A stretch of DNA of 64,000 bases from JBPYCR01 sp051846935 (GTDB taxonomy: Bacteria; Bacillota; Bacilli; Bacillales; Amphibacillaceae), in the NCBI RefSeq assembly GCF_051846935.1, contig NZ_JBPYCS010000016.1:1-64000 (forward strand), written 5' to 3'. Both the position numbers and the translations under genes were made by a program. Numbering within the stretch: position 1 is the stretch's first letter; every line of letters begins with the position of its first letter. The notes beneath the pieces are model-generated. The model worked only from the letters and a program-made list of their open reading frames with translations. It made no database searches and was not told the DNA's origin. This document shows, piece after piece, positions 35,409 through 44,400 of the stretch.

Positions 35409-35978
35409 CTAATCTTTTGTATTATACTGATTCATTACATCGTTAAATGGTTGTTCAATCCAAGCTTCACACGCTTGTGCAGCTTGTGTAACACTCTTAC
35501 AAACCGCTTCAAGTTCTTTTTTTGCGAAAGGGTTTAAGACATAGTCAACAATTGGAACGGCTTCTGCAGGTCTGCCAATTCCTATCCGTAGCCGTTTAAA
35601 TTCCTTCGTACCGAGATGGTCGATAATTGAGCGAATTCCATTATGACCTCCGTGACCACCTTTTTGACGTAAACGGATTTTTCCGACGGGGAGATCAAGA
35701 TCATCATATATGACTACTACATCTTCACTGTTCACTCCATAAAAATCGATAATTGAGCGAACAGCTTTTCCCGACAGGTTCATGTATGTTTGGGGTTGTA
35801 CGAATAAAATCTTTTCTCCTTTATGATGTACGATCGTGTGCATGGAATCGAACTTATCTTTTTTTAAAGGCCCCCATTGTTGCCGTCGGAGTATTTCATC
35901 TATTGTAATAAATCCGATATTATGACGTGTTTTTTCATACTTTTTACCGGGATTTCCTAAACCAACGATACATTTCAT
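35409..35978 (-). CDS. pth: Peptidyl-tRNA hydrolase (SpoVC)
   Basis: Releases tRNA from peptidyl-tRNA that has dropped off ribosomes. The 189-residue protein shows GLGNPGKKYEKTRHNIGF with the catalytic histidine in TRHNIG, the VQPQTYMNLSGKAV segment with the substrate asparagine, and the YDDLDLPVGKIRLRQKGGHGGHNG motif. The position after rplY matches B. subtilis spoVC. Confidence 0.97.
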   Translation of the reverse strand: MKCIVGLGNPGKKYEKTRHNIGFITIDEILRRQQWGPLKKDKFDSMHTIVHHKGEKILFVQPQTYMNLSGKAVRSIIDFYGVNSEDVVVIYDDLDLPVGKIRLRQKGGHGGHNGIRSIIDHLGTKEFKRLRIGIGRPAEAVPIVDYVLNPFAKKELEAVCKSVTQAAQACEAWIEQPFNDVMNQYNTKD

Positions 35979-36046
35979 TTTTTTCTCCCTTTATCCAATA
36001 ATATGAACCATCGCTATGAAATAGTAGAAAGACAATTTTTTAAGCA

Positions 36047-36114
36047 TACAATAATCCCTCCTAATAAGAAATGAAACAGCTGTGTTTCTTAAAGGAGGGT
36101 TATTTTTTTAGGAT
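36047..36114 (+). terminator. Long hairpin with plus-strand T-run (orphan terminator-like)
   Basis: An approximately 19-bp stem, ATAATCCCTCCT...TAAGAAA against TTTCTTA...GGAGGGTTAT, is followed by TTTTTTT on the plus strand. Both flanking genes (pth, rplY) are on the minus strand, so the T-run faces against them. It may end an antisense transcript or be a relic. On the minus strand the same hairpin lies in the pth leader. Confidence 0.5.
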
Positions 36115-36169
36115 ATTCGTAAAATGATGGCTAAGGAGAATTTCCCTAGTCATTATCTCTCATGAAATA

Positions 36170-36345
36170 CATTCGCTTTCCACGGGGAAAGTGGTGAGCC
36201 TTCTTGTACTCGTGAACTGTGGAGCCTCACCGAGCTCTTTCTTCCCGCTAGTGTCTAGCGCCTTCCATGCGTTCGTGTCGGAGACCATCTCTGGTTTTCC
36301 ACAAGCGAAACCGAATACCTCTTTTTTAAGCATTCAGCTTTTAAA
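36170..36345. repeat. Intergenic inverted-repeat element between pth and rplY
   Basis: The sequence begins CGCTTTCCACGGGGAAAG, similar to the GCTTTCCGTGG core of the MITE-like family. It contains complementary blocks GTGAGCC... / ...GCCTCAC and GGGAAAG / CTTTCTTCCC. No coding potential. It makes up most of the roughly 390-bp gap; relation to the other families is tentative. Confidence 0.4.
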
Positions 36346-36370
36346 CTACTTTTTATTCGAAGCATATATG

Positions 36371-37003
36371 TTATGCTTCTTTTTCATCCTCATCAGCACC
36401 AACGAGCTCTGGTTCTGCACTTGGATCTGCAGCTTCTGTCTCTTCTTTTTCTTCTTCAGGAGGTAAAACAACAGCTATTGTCGTTTCGTCCTCATCTATA
36501 ATTGAATATTTATCAGACGTAGGTAAGTCCATAACAGTAAGACTGTCGCCAATTTGTAACGCTGATACATCGACAGAAATCTCTTCCGGAATATCTGCTG
36601 GCTTTGCACGTACTTGCAATTCGAAAAGCGGCTGCTGAAGAATTCCGCCTTCTTTCGTCCCTTCTGCGTCTCCCTCAAGGCGAAGTGTCACTTCTACATC
36701 CATCTCTTCGGACATATCAACAACATAAAAGTCAACGTGTACGAGCTCCCCTTTTACAGGGTCCATTTGATATTCATGAAGCATAACATCTGCAGATGCA
36801 CTGTCTTCGATATCTAAAGTGATAATCGCATTTCGACCTTCATCACGAACCGTTTTTAATAGTTCAACACTATCAACCGAAACGGTTCTGTTTTCTTTCC
36901 CTTTACCATATACTACTGCTGGAACATGACCTGATTTTCTAATCTTTTTTGTTGCAGAACCTGAAAGATCTTCACGTTTTGCTGCTTTTAATAAAATTGC
37001 CAT
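36371..37003 (-). CDS. rplY: 50S ribosomal protein L25, Ctc form
   Basis: Binds 5S rRNA. The 210-residue protein is the long TL5/Ctc type: an N-terminal L25 domain (AILLKAAKREDLSGSATKK, VPAVVYGKGKE) followed by a beta domain and an acidic tail rich in Glu/Asp. The start is placed at the ATG 8 nt after GGAGGG; ten extra upstream codons are not supported. In B. subtilis ctc is a sigma-B stress gene, but no sigma-B promoter could be recognised in the 84-bp gap to prs. Confidence 0.96.
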   Translation of the reverse strand: MAILLKAAKREDLSGSATKKIRKSGHVPAVVYGKGKENRTVSVDSVELLKTVRDEGRNAIITLDIEDSASADVMLHEYQMDPVKGELVHVDFYVVDMSEEMDVEVTLRLEGDAEGTKEGGILQQPLFELQVRAKPADIPEEISVDVSALQIGDSLTVMDLPTSDKYSIIDEDETTIAVVLPPEEEKEETEAADPSAEPELVGADEDEKEA

Positions 37004-37087
37004 TTTTGTTGCCCTCCATTTTTTATAAATCATCTATCTAATTTTAGTATAACGCAACTTTCTCCATAACTATAAGATATTGCGTAT

Positions 37088-38041
37088 TTAATCAAATAAT
37101 ATACTTACCGATTGATACTCATGCACACGAACAATTGCCTCTCCAATAAGAGGTGCTACAGACAACTGCGTAATTTTATCTATATGTTTTTCTTCTGGAA
37201 GTCGGATTGAGTTCGTCACAACAAGTTCTTTAATTTTTGAATTTTGAATTCGCTCAATTGCCGGACCTGACAAGACTGGATGTGTACAGCAAGCATAAAC
37301 TCCGGTCGCGCCGTGGTCAATTAAAGCATTGGCCGCAAGTGTAATCGTACCAGCTGTATCAATTATATCGTCAATAATAATGGCCGTTCTTCCTTCAATA
37401 TTTCCGATGATGTTCATCACTTCTGCTACATTTGGACGAGGTCTTCGTTTATCAATAATACCGATAGGAGCTTTTAAGCGGTCTGCCATTCTCCGTGCTC
37501 GTGTAACGCCACCATGATCTGGTGAAACAATGACAATGTCTTGTAAGTCTTTTCCTTCAAAATAATCAGACAGAATCGGCACTCCTTGTAAATGATCAAT
37601 CGGCTTGTCGAAAAAGCCTTGGATTTGTGGAGCATGCAAATCTAATGTAATTACGCGATCCGCACCGGCTGTTTCTAATAGATTCGCCACCAGCTTAGCA
37701 GTTATTGGCTCTCTGGAGCGCGCCTTTCGATCTTGTCGTGCATAACCATAATAAGGCATAACAATATTAATTGAAGTAGCCGATGCACGCTTTAAAGCGT
37801 CAATCATAATTAGAAGCTCCATTAAGTGATCATTAATCGGATCCGATGTTGACTGGACGACATAGACATCGCAACCTCGAACACTTTCTTCAATATTAAT
37901 TTGAATTTCGCCATCACTGAATTTTGTTACTGCACATTTCCCAAGTGAAATCCCCATATGGCTTGCAATTTCCTCAGCCAATACACGATTGGAATTCAGT
38001 GTAAAAACCTTTAACTCTCCATCCTTGTAGCCAGATGACAT
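37088..38041 (-). CDS. prs: Ribose-phosphate pyrophosphokinase
   Basis: Makes PRPP from ribose 5-phosphate and ATP, feeding purine, pyrimidine, His, Trp and NAD synthesis, and also the PurR and Hpt proteins encoded nearby. The 317-residue protein shows the YGYARQDRK flexible-loop segment, DLHAPQIQGFF, and the PRPP-binding IIIDDIIDTAGTI motif. Forms a glmU-prs unit with a 22-bp gap. Confidence 0.97.
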   Translation of the reverse strand: MSSGYKDGELKVFTLNSNRVLAEEIASHMGISLGKCAVTKFSDGEIQINIEESVRGCDVYVVQSTSDPINDHLMELLIMIDALKRASATSINIVMPYYGYARQDRKARSREPITAKLVANLLETAGADRVITLDLHAPQIQGFFDKPIDHLQGVPILSDYFEGKDLQDIVIVSPDHGGVTRARRMADRLKAPIGIIDKRRPRPNVAEVMNIIGNIEGRTAIIIDDIIDTAGTITLAANALIDHGATGVYACCTHPVLSGPAIERIQNSKIKELVVTNSIRLPEEKHIDKITQLSVAPLIGEAIVRVHEYQSVSILFD

Positions 38042-38063
38042 AAATGAAGCCCTCCATTAAATA

Positions 38064-39437
38064 TTATTTTCGATTTCTAATTTTTGCTGCGTAACCGTCT
38101 TTATTTTCTTGCCTTGCTCGTGCAATTGCTAATGAATCTTCAGGAACATCCATCGTAATTGTAGACCCAGCAGCTACATACGTGCCTTTCCCGATTGTTA
38201 CCGGGGCAACTAGATTTGAATTACAGCCGATAAATGAATCGTCCTCAATGGTTGTCAAATGTTTGTTTTTTCCATCATAATTTACAGTAATCGTACCGCA
38301 ACCGATGTTCACATTTCTCCCTACATTTGCATCTCCAATGTAACTTAAGTGGGATGCTTTACTATCATCCCCAAACACAGCTTTTTTCACTTCCACGAAG
38401 TTCCCAATCTTGACGTTATTGCCAATTGTAGAAGCTGGTCGAATATGAGCAAAGGGCCCGATATTAACTCGATTCCCTATTTCACTGTCCGTTACTACAC
38501 TTTGTTTTATAACGGTGCCTTCCCCAATTGTACAGTTCGTTATTTCCGTATGCGGACCGATTACAGAATCGCTTTTGATCACAGTCTTCCCTGTAATTAC
38601 GGAACCAGGGAAAATAACGACGTCTGGTTCAATGGTTACTTCAGCACCAATATACGTATTGGCAGGATCCATAATTGTAACACCATTTTGCATATGCAGC
38701 TCATTAATGCGCTGTTTCATTGCTGCTTCTGCTTGAGCCAGAGCAACACGATCGTTTATACCCATTGTTTCTTCTGCATCTGTCGTCATAAATGCTTCTA
38801 CTCTTTCGGCAGACTTTTGTAGAATTTCAATAACGTCTGGCAAGTAATATTCACCCTGTGCATTGTCATTCGACACTTCTTGCAAAGCAGCAAATAATGC
38901 CTTGTTATCAAAACAATATGTACCTGTATTTACTTCCTTTACGAGAAGCTCATTCTTATCTGCGTCTTTATGTTCTACAATACGCTCTACTTTTCCATTC
39001 TCATTGCGAATAATCCTTCCGTAGCCAGCAGGATTTTCCACTTCTGTAGTCAAAATAGTCGCTTTTGCATTGTTTGCTTCATGATAAGCAAACAGTTCTT
39101 CATACGTTTCTGTCGTAATTAAAGGTGTATCACCACAAACAACGATCGTCGTACCCTTTTTATCCTTTAGTAGGCGCTCCGCTTGCTGAACAGCGTGCGC
39201 AGTGCCTAGTTGTTCTTCTTGAACAACAAAGTCGCTTTTATTTCCGACTTCCTCCATAACTTTATCTGCACCAAATCCAACAATTGTAATTTGTTTATCT
39301 AACTGTAACGGTCGTAAATTTCCAATGACGTGCTGAATCATTGGACGTCCAAGAATTGGATGAAGCACTTTATAAAGCTTCGACTTCATTCGAGTCCCTT
39401 GGCCTGCAGCCAAAATGATTGCATAACGCTTAGTCAT
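38064..39437 (-). CDS. glmU: Bifunctional GlcNAc-1-P uridyltransferase / GlcN-1-P acetyltransferase
   Basis: Performs the last two steps of UDP-N-acetylglucosamine synthesis for peptidoglycan and teichoic acids. The 457-residue protein has the N-terminal pyrophosphorylase signature LAAGQGTRMKSKLYKVLHP and a C-terminal left-handed beta-helix of isoleucine-patch hexapeptides (about 250-440), including SHLSYIGDANVG with the acetyltransferase residues. Length and order are as in B. subtilis. Confidence 0.97.
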   Translation of the reverse strand: MTKRYAIILAAGQGTRMKSKLYKVLHPILGRPMIQHVIGNLRPLQLDKQITIVGFGADKVMEEVGNKSDFVVQEEQLGTAHAVQQAERLLKDKKGTTIVVCGDTPLITTETYEELFAYHEANNAKATILTTEVENPAGYGRIIRNENGKVERIVEHKDADKNELLVKEVNTGTYCFDNKALFAALQEVSNDNAQGEYYLPDVIEILQKSAERVEAFMTTDAEETMGINDRVALAQAEAAMKQRINELHMQNGVTIMDPANTYIGAEVTIEPDVVIFPGSVITGKTVIKSDSVIGPHTEITNCTIGEGTVIKQSVVTDSEIGNRVNIGPFAHIRPASTIGNNVKIGNFVEVKKAVFGDDSKASHLSYIGDANVGRNVNIGCGTITVNYDGKNKHLTTIEDDSFIGCNSNLVAPVTIGKGTYVAAGSTITMDVPEDSLAIARARQENKDGYAAKIRNRK

Positions 39438-39775
39438 GAAGTTCCCTCCATTCTTTTATCCCCATTATAAAATAATAGCTTAAACGAATCAGCATTTCAA
39501 CAAATATAATGTGCACCTATGCCGTATCCATTCGTTAGCTTCACACAATTTTCGAAACATGGGCTCGGCGAAACATTTGTAAAAAAAATAAAAAGTTCGT
39601 ATTTTTTAAAAGCGTCATTCAAAATTGTTTTCTTTAGAGCTAATTACCAGTGTAAGCATATTCTCTACTCCTTTAAAAAACAAAAAATGGCCCGATCATC
39701 AGTGTATGATGATTAGAACCATTTTTACTTTTAAGGGCTCGCTATCATATAGCCCGGCAATCTTTATATTTAGTT
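39438..39775. other. Intergenic gap between spoVG and glmU
   Basis: About 340 bp holding the spoVG terminator at its right side. Otherwise it is AT-rich sequence without a recognisable gene. The glmU ribosome site (GGAGGG) lies at the left edge. Confidence 0.5.
39682..39726 (-). terminator. Rho-independent terminator after spoVG
   Basis: Stem AAAAATGG...ATCATCA / TGATGAT...CCATTTTT with a 5-nt loop and a T-run on the minus strand, between spoVG and glmU. Confidence 0.8.
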
Positions 39776-40078
39776 TTAAGAAGCTCCTGCTCCTTCAAAA
39801 TTCACTTCTGATTCTGTCTCTGCTTCACCAACTCGCTGATACTCTTCTAAAACTGCTTCCTGAATCTTTGCGCGTGTAGTCGAGTTTATCGGATGTGCTA
39901 TGTCTCGAAATTCGCCATCAGGAGTTCGTTTTGAAGGCATAGCAACAAACAATCCATTGTTACCGTCAATTACACGAATATCATGTACGACAAATTCCTG
40001 GTCAAAAGTAATCGATGCAATCGCTCGCATTCTACCTTCTGTATTGACGCGGCGCAATCTAACGTCAGTTACTTCCAT
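39776..40078 (-). CDS. spoVG: SpoVG RNA-binding regulator
   Basis: A 100-residue member of the SpoVG family, first known from effects on septation and cortex in B. subtilis and now seen as an RNA/DNA-binding regulator. Conserved MEVTDVRLRRVNTEGRMRA, FVAMPSKRTPDGEFRDIAHP and the Ala-Lys-containing helix are present. In B. subtilis yabJ lies immediately upstream; here the upstream interval of 166 bp before purR is too short to hold it. Confidence 0.97.
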   Translation of the reverse strand: MEVTDVRLRRVNTEGRMRAIASITFDQEFVVHDIRVIDGNNGLFVAMPSKRTPDGEFRDIAHPINSTTRAKIQEAVLEEYQRVGEAETESEVNFEGAGAS

Positions 40079-40119
40079 GATGTTTCACCACCTTTTTCCA
40101 ATTTGAACTTAGTTACAAT

Positions 40120-40147
40120 AGTTCAACAAAAAGGAAAAAAGTCCTGC
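40120..40147 (-). promoter_or_regulatory. Probable sigma-H promoter of spoVG
   Basis: On the minus strand a -35-like GCAGGACTT is followed about 13 bp later by TTGAACT, similar to the sigma-H pattern (AGGA..., then GAAT) of B. subtilis spoVG, whose -35 is also GCAGGA-like. The ribosome site AAAGGTGG follows before the ATG. Confidence 0.6.
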
Positions 40148-40244
40148 TTATTTAATAAAAAAGTTTTAAAATATACTTAATTTTTACAATAAACTGTGAA
40201 ATATCTAGAAAATAGAGCTGTTTATTGCTAGATTACGAACGCTT

Positions 40245-41069
40245 TTAACCTTTTCTTGGTCCCCAAATATTTCCCGGTTGTACATGAATACAGTTTTTCT
40301 TAATATCCACATCCGTTATTTTAAGTAAGGAAACATATTCATCTACAACTCGTTCATCTTCTTCGTCGTCCGCTTCAGCTAGCACCCCAACTGCCTGGAC
40401 ATTTGCTTGAAACTCTGCCAATAAACTGCGCATCCCTGTTATTGTCCCACCTGCTTTCATAAAGTCGTCAATTATACAAACATTGGAACCATCTGGGAGA
40501 CTTCGTTTTGGCAACACCATCGTCTGGATTTTTTTTGAAGAACCCGAAACATAATTAATGCTTACAGAAGACCCTTCTGTAACTTTCGGATCTCTTCTTA
40601 CGATAACAACGGGCACATTTAAGTGCGTAGCTACTGCATATGCGAGTGGGATACCTTTAGTAGCTACCGTCACTACTATATCAATATTTAAATCTGAAAA
40701 TTTAGAGGCAAAAATCCGACCTATTTGCTTTACCATATGGGGATCTCCTAAAATATCGCTCATATAGAGATAACCTCCTGGTAAAATACGGAGTGGATCC
40801 TCTAACATGTTGCATAATGCATCTATAAAAGCTTGTGCATTTTTCTCTGAGTAGTTTGGTATATATTTTACGCCTCCAGACGCACCATATACTCTTTCCA
40901 AGTGTCCGATTCCTTCATGCTGAAACATTTCATCGACTATGTCTAAGTCTTCGCTTATGGAAGATTTGGAAGCACTAAATTTATTGGAAAAATACGGCAA
41001 TTGAATATGTTCTCTTGGATTATCAAGAAAATGGTTCGTTAAGGCGATTAACCGGTTGCTTCTTTTCAT
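40245..41069 (-). CDS. purR: Purine operon repressor PurR
   Basis: Represses purine genes; PRPP relieves binding. The 274-residue protein has an N-terminal winged helix (RSNRLIALTNHFLDNP, FSNKFSASKSSISEDLD) and a C-terminal phosphoribosyltransferase-like domain with the PRPP motif VCIIDDFMKAGGT. Transcribed toward spoVG as in B. subtilis but without the intervening yabJ (RidA-family gene). Confidence 0.97.
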   Translation of the reverse strand: MKRSNRLIALTNHFLDNPREHIQLPYFSNKFSASKSSISEDLDIVDEMFQHEGIGHLERVYGASGGVKYIPNYSEKNAQAFIDALCNMLEDPLRILPGGYLYMSDILGDPHMVKQIGRIFASKFSDLNIDIVVTVATKGIPLAYAVATHLNVPVVIVRRDPKVTEGSSVSINYVSGSSKKIQTMVLPKRSLPDGSNVCIIDDFMKAGGTITGMRSLLAEFQANVQAVGVLAEADDEEDERVVDEYVSLLKITDVDIKKNCIHVQPGNIWGPRKG

Positions 41070-41148
41070 TATTACACCCCAAAACCGAATATTTACTTCT
41101 TAATATACCATTTTCATACGGTTTTACGCAATAGCTACCTTTTAGCAG

Positions 41149-41376
41149 ATTGCGTCACGTATTTGTGGGTGTTATTTTAAGAAGTTAAAAAACCTCTCTT
41201 TGTATTCGTCAATTTTAGTATTGATTCCTACCGACCGCAGTAGATATACACTACGCTTTCCGTGGGCAGTGAAAATCAACGGTGTTATTCATGTGTATAT
41301 CGTTCGAAGTAAAGTTGATCACATATTATCTAGTTAGATTCGTGCATCTGTTCCCCAACAAACATTTTACTCATAC
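41149..41376 (+). repeat. MITE-like repeat, family 1, copy B
   Basis: A 228-bp element that matches the copy at 30.3-30.56 kb with only a handful of substitutions and one internal deletion of about 34 bp. The deletion removes the GC-rich palindrome after CTTTCCGTGG. The left terminal repeat is intact; the right one is slightly degraded. Same orientation as copy A. Such high identity at 11 kb distance points to recent spread. Confidence 0.75.
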
Positions 41377-41387
41377 CTTTTGGCATG

Positions 41388-41450
41388 GTAACGTTACGTT
41401 TTTGTGGGCGGATATTTACAATCTTGAAAAACGCTTTTTGCATCGGTTAT
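41388..41450 (+). repeat. MITE-like repeat, family 1, degenerate left end
   Basis: Directly after copy B the sequence GTTACGTTTTTGTGGG followed by a TGAAAAACG segment resembles the first 45 bp of the family. It is more diverged and no right end was found, so this is probably an older fragment next to the newer insertion. Confidence 0.4.
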
Positions 41451-41706
41451 TCTAATTCTTTAATGTGCTGCGCTTAGCACCATTGACATATACTCCGCTC
41501 ACTTACGTATTGATGAACTAGAGGCTTGTATATCCATTAGCTAATATCGGGGGGAATAAACGTGAAGGTTAGGAAGAACAGCTTAATAAAATAAAGTAAA
41601 GTACAATAAAAAGTTCCTAATATGTTATCTCACAACGATTATACACACTTTATTGCAGGCGTGGAATTAAACGTTTGAATTGTAGAGCAGATCTTTCTGG
41701 AACATG

Positions 41707-41733
41707 AAAAAAGACCCTTAATTAAAAGGTCTT
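41707..41733 (-). terminator. Rho-independent terminator downstream of ispE
   Basis: An AAGACC/GGTCTT stem followed by TTTTTT on the minus strand, about 80 bp after the ispE stop. Confidence 0.7.
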
Positions 41734-41810
41734 CAACATTAACTACTTTTCTAGCGTCTATATTTTGATTCGAAAAAGCTGCGTTATTTTCGCCATTGAA
41801 CGTGCTCAAG

Positions 41811-42662
41811 TTAGCCTAACATCCGAACGAGGTACACTTCATCACAAAAGCCACGTAATCCATTGTATATACTTATTCCCTTTTTCTCTTGTTGCACAAG
41901 ACCATAGATTGTAGGACCACTACCGCTCATTAGCACCCCTAGTGCGCCTGCCCCTGTCATCTTCTTCTTTAATTCCAATACTTCAGGATATCGTTCCAGT
42001 GTGACCTTTTCTAAGACATTTGCAGAATAGGTGCATAGTTTTTGAAAGTCCTTGGCTATTAACGCATTCACTATTTCTTCTGTTCGCAAATGGACAACAT
42101 CTTCCGTATTAAGCAGCTGAAAGATTTTACTAGTAGAAACTCCGATATCTGGCTTAGCTAAAATTACCCAGCAAGGAGGCGGCTTAGGTAACGGAAAAAC
42201 CTTTTCGCCACGACCTTTTACTAATGCAGTATTATTATATACACAAAACGGAACATCCGAACCGATAGCCGAACCAATATGAGCAAGCTCCTCTAGTGGT
42301 AATTCTAGCTTCCACAAACGATTCAACCCTCTTAATACTGCAGCAGCATCACTGCTTCCGCCACCGAGACCTGCTGAAACAGGAATATTCTTGTCCATAC
42401 GTATATGTACCCCGTTATTTATGTTACAGTGATCCTTTAGCACTTGTGCTGCCTTATATGCCAAATTACGCTCATCGCTAGGTACATATCTGCTCGCTAA
42501 AGACACATGAATCGTATCATTCGCAAGTGACTCCAATTCAATACGGTCGTATAAATCAATTGTTGTCATAATCATTTCTACTTCATGATAGCCGTCGTCC
42601 CGCTTTCCCAAGACGTCTAGTGATAAATTTATTTTTGCTGGCGCTTTTTCTAATACACCCAT
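41811..42662 (-). CDS. ispE: 4-diphosphocytidyl-2-C-methyl-D-erythritol kinase
   Basis: GHMP-family kinase of the non-mevalonate (MEP) isoprenoid pathway. The 283-residue protein begins with APAKINLSLDVLGKRDDGYH and has the ATP-binding PVSAGLGGGSSDAAA motif near residue 90 and the late GVLMSGSGPT motif. In B. subtilis sspF and veg lie just upstream; here about 12 kb of accessory DNA separates them. Confidence 0.97.
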   Translation of the reverse strand: MGVLEKAPAKINLSLDVLGKRDDGYHEVEMIMTTIDLYDRIELESLANDTIHVSLASRYVPSDERNLAYKAAQVLKDHCNINNGVHIRMDKNIPVSAGLGGGSSDAAAVLRGLNRLWKLELPLEELAHIGSAIGSDVPFCVYNNTALVKGRGEKVFPLPKPPPCWVILAKPDIGVSTSKIFQLLNTEDVVHLRTEEIVNALIAKDFQKLCTYSANVLEKVTLERYPEVLELKKKMTGAGALGVLMSGSGPTIYGLVQQEKKGISIYNGLRGFCDEVYLVRMLG

Positions 42663-42825
42663 TCGGTCACCTACTTAACTAAAAAGCATTTGTTCTTTTT
42701 CGGTTAATCACCTATTGTATGAGCATTGTATCATATCTAATCGTTAAATAAATAGAAGGAAAGCGTAATCGTTTAAGCAAAAGGTAACATACGATGGGTT
42801 TTATGAAAATAATGGACAAGGAGAA

Positions 42826-43017
42826 ATTTTCTAGCATCAGCCAGCGCCAACGAAAAACAATTAAACTTATTACGTGAAATTCATAATGAAGTAGAAAAGA
42901 ACATGATTGGTTACTTATCAGTAAAAGTTATCCTCTAAAGAGGGGAGTGAAGCCATCCAAGATCAAAAGCAAAATTATTTACAGCTTGAAGCATTACTTG
43001 AAAAAGACGGAAAATGA
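42826..43017 (+). pseudogene. Decayed open reading frame fragment (unidentified)
   Basis: Two short peptides in different frames, LASASANEKQLNLLREIHNE... ending in a stop and EAIQDQKQNYLQLEALLEKD ending in another, look like pieces of one Glu/Gln/Leu-rich helical protein broken by a frameshift. No start codon with a ribosome site was found. I do not recognise the family. Confidence 0.3.
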
Positions 43018-43185
43018 GGTACTAGTTTTTATTATAATTGGCTTGACGATTAATCTTAAATATAAAAACAAGCATAATAATCTTTTGAAATTATAGGCAG
43101 CACTTTTAGAGCTGCCTCTGCCTTTACAGAATCCAACCCTCGCCGCAAAAAATTAGTATAACCGAAGGATCACTTATTTGTCCCA

Positions 43186-43338
43186 AAAGGAGCCTCCACA
43201 ATTTACGGCCGTTTTTTATAGAATTCATTATTTGCTTTGGTCTCTTTTTTAAATTCTTCGAGAATATCCTCAAGCTCCAGCGTTGAATGTTTCTTCCACT
43301 TTTAGTTTTCATGCATAGTTCATGATCAGGACATGACA
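43186..43338 (-). pseudogene. Decayed small protein gene (unidentified)
   Basis: The minus strand reads CLSCPDHELCMKTKSGRN and, after a frame change near 43265, EDILEEFKKETKANNEFYKK then a stop. The CxxC-like N-terminal part plus acidic helix suggests one gene with a frameshift. A GGCAGC/GCTGCC hairpin follows. Family unknown. Confidence 0.3.
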
Positions 43339-43393
43339 AACAAACCTACTATCTTATTTTTTGGATAATAGGATATTTATATCAAGGAAAGGT

Positions 43394-44359
43394 TTATATA
43401 TTGTAAATACTTTGAAACACTGATTCTAATGTGAATTGGTCCGTTATAAAAACATTTGCATACCCACCATTTAAAGCTCCTATTATACTCTGGGTCTTTT
43501 TTTCCCCTCCAGCGACTAATATTGATGTCTCTTTTTCTCTTAAATGATGCAAATTAATGCCTATTGTTCTAACATCCAGTTCCTCACTACAAATTTCTCC
43601 GTCAATATCTATGAAGCGAGAACAAATGTCACCTACTGCTTTATTCTCTTTTAAAACTTCCATATCATATTCATTTAAATAGCCAGCCTTTAATAATGTA
43701 GAATTCTTTCGTATATCTCCTACTGTAAATAAAGCTATATTTGTTTTAATAGCCAAGTTAATAACATAAGAAATATGACGATCAGACATCACCATATCTC
43801 TTATTTCTGAACGCTCAAAAATTGCAGGTAGTGGAAGAAAGTAAGGAGAAGTATTATAGGCCCTTCCAAAACTATTAAATATATCAGAAGCAAAAGTATT
43901 ACTATCTATATGAGGTATTCCTCCATTCAATTGAACTATCTTTATATCTTGAATTTGCTTTTTGGGTATTCTTTTTGCTATTTCGTATATGGTTGTACCC
44001 CAAGTTGTACCTAAAACATCCCCTTCCCTAACAAGGCCGTCTATATAATTAGCACATTTTTCACCTAAGTATCTTTTAATTACTGTATTATCGTTTTTAG
44101 GAACATTTACAACCATAAGTTTTTTTAAACCAAAATGCTCTTTAATATATTTTGCGTGATTTTCCTTTTGTTGGCGAAAATCATTTATTTTTATTTCTAC
44201 CACTTTTTTTTCTTTAGCCTCTTTTAATAGCCTGGCTACAAGGGATCGAGAAACGCCTAACTCCGTTGCTATTTTTTGTTGACTATAATTTAATTGATAG
44301 TATAACTTTGCCACTTTAACCAATCTGTCCATTTTGTTCATTTTGTCCATTTTGTCCAT
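43394..44359 (-). CDS. SorC/DeoR-type sugar-binding transcriptional regulator
   Basis: A 321-residue regulator of the SorC family, to which B. subtilis DeoR (deoxyribonucleoside operon) belongs. The N-terminal HTH is clear (AKLYYQLNYSQQKIATELGV then SRSLVARLLKEAKE), followed by a sugar-phosphate-binding domain (GDVLGTTWGTTIYEIAKRIP; VGDICSRFIDIDG). It is the last gene of the transporter operon, so it probably controls it, with a phosphorylated pentose from the phosphorylase reaction as likely effector (inference). The N-terminus has an in-frame 12-bp microrepeat giving MDKMDKMNKMD. Confidence 0.88.
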   Translation of the reverse strand: MDKMDKMNKMDRLVKVAKLYYQLNYSQQKIATELGVSRSLVARLLKEAKEKKVVEIKINDFRQQKENHAKYIKEHFGLKKLMVVNVPKNDNTVIKRYLGEKCANYIDGLVREGDVLGTTWGTTIYEIAKRIPKKQIQDIKIVQLNGGIPHIDSNTFASDIFNSFGRAYNTSPYFLPLPAIFERSEIRDMVMSDRHISYVINLAIKTNIALFTVGDIRKNSTLLKAGYLNEYDMEVLKENKAVGDICSRFIDIDGEICSEELDVRTIGINLHHLREKETSILVAGGEKKTQSIIGALNGGYANVFITDQFTLESVFQSIYNI

Positions 44360-44400
44360 TTAATTAAACTCCTTTTGTTAAGGGGGAATTTAAATTTAAA

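Larger units (their letters stand above)
41070..41706. other. Intergenic gap with repeats between ispE and purR
   Basis: About 640 bp. B. subtilis has ispE and purR nearly adjacent. The gap holds a MITE-like repeat copy and the left part of a third, degenerate copy; from about 41530 to 41700 nothing further was recognised. Confidence 0.55.
42663..43393. other. Gap between ispE and the ECF operon with decayed coding fragments
   Basis: About 730 bp forming the left border of the accessory block. It contains two short decayed frames listed separately and a GGCAGC/GCTGCC hairpin near 43100. No intact gene was found. Confidence 0.5.

Noticed and set aside
43124..43339. Intact 71-residue protein gene
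   Set aside because: A better protein-like sequence appears in another frame over the left half, so it was recorded as a frameshifted remnant instead.
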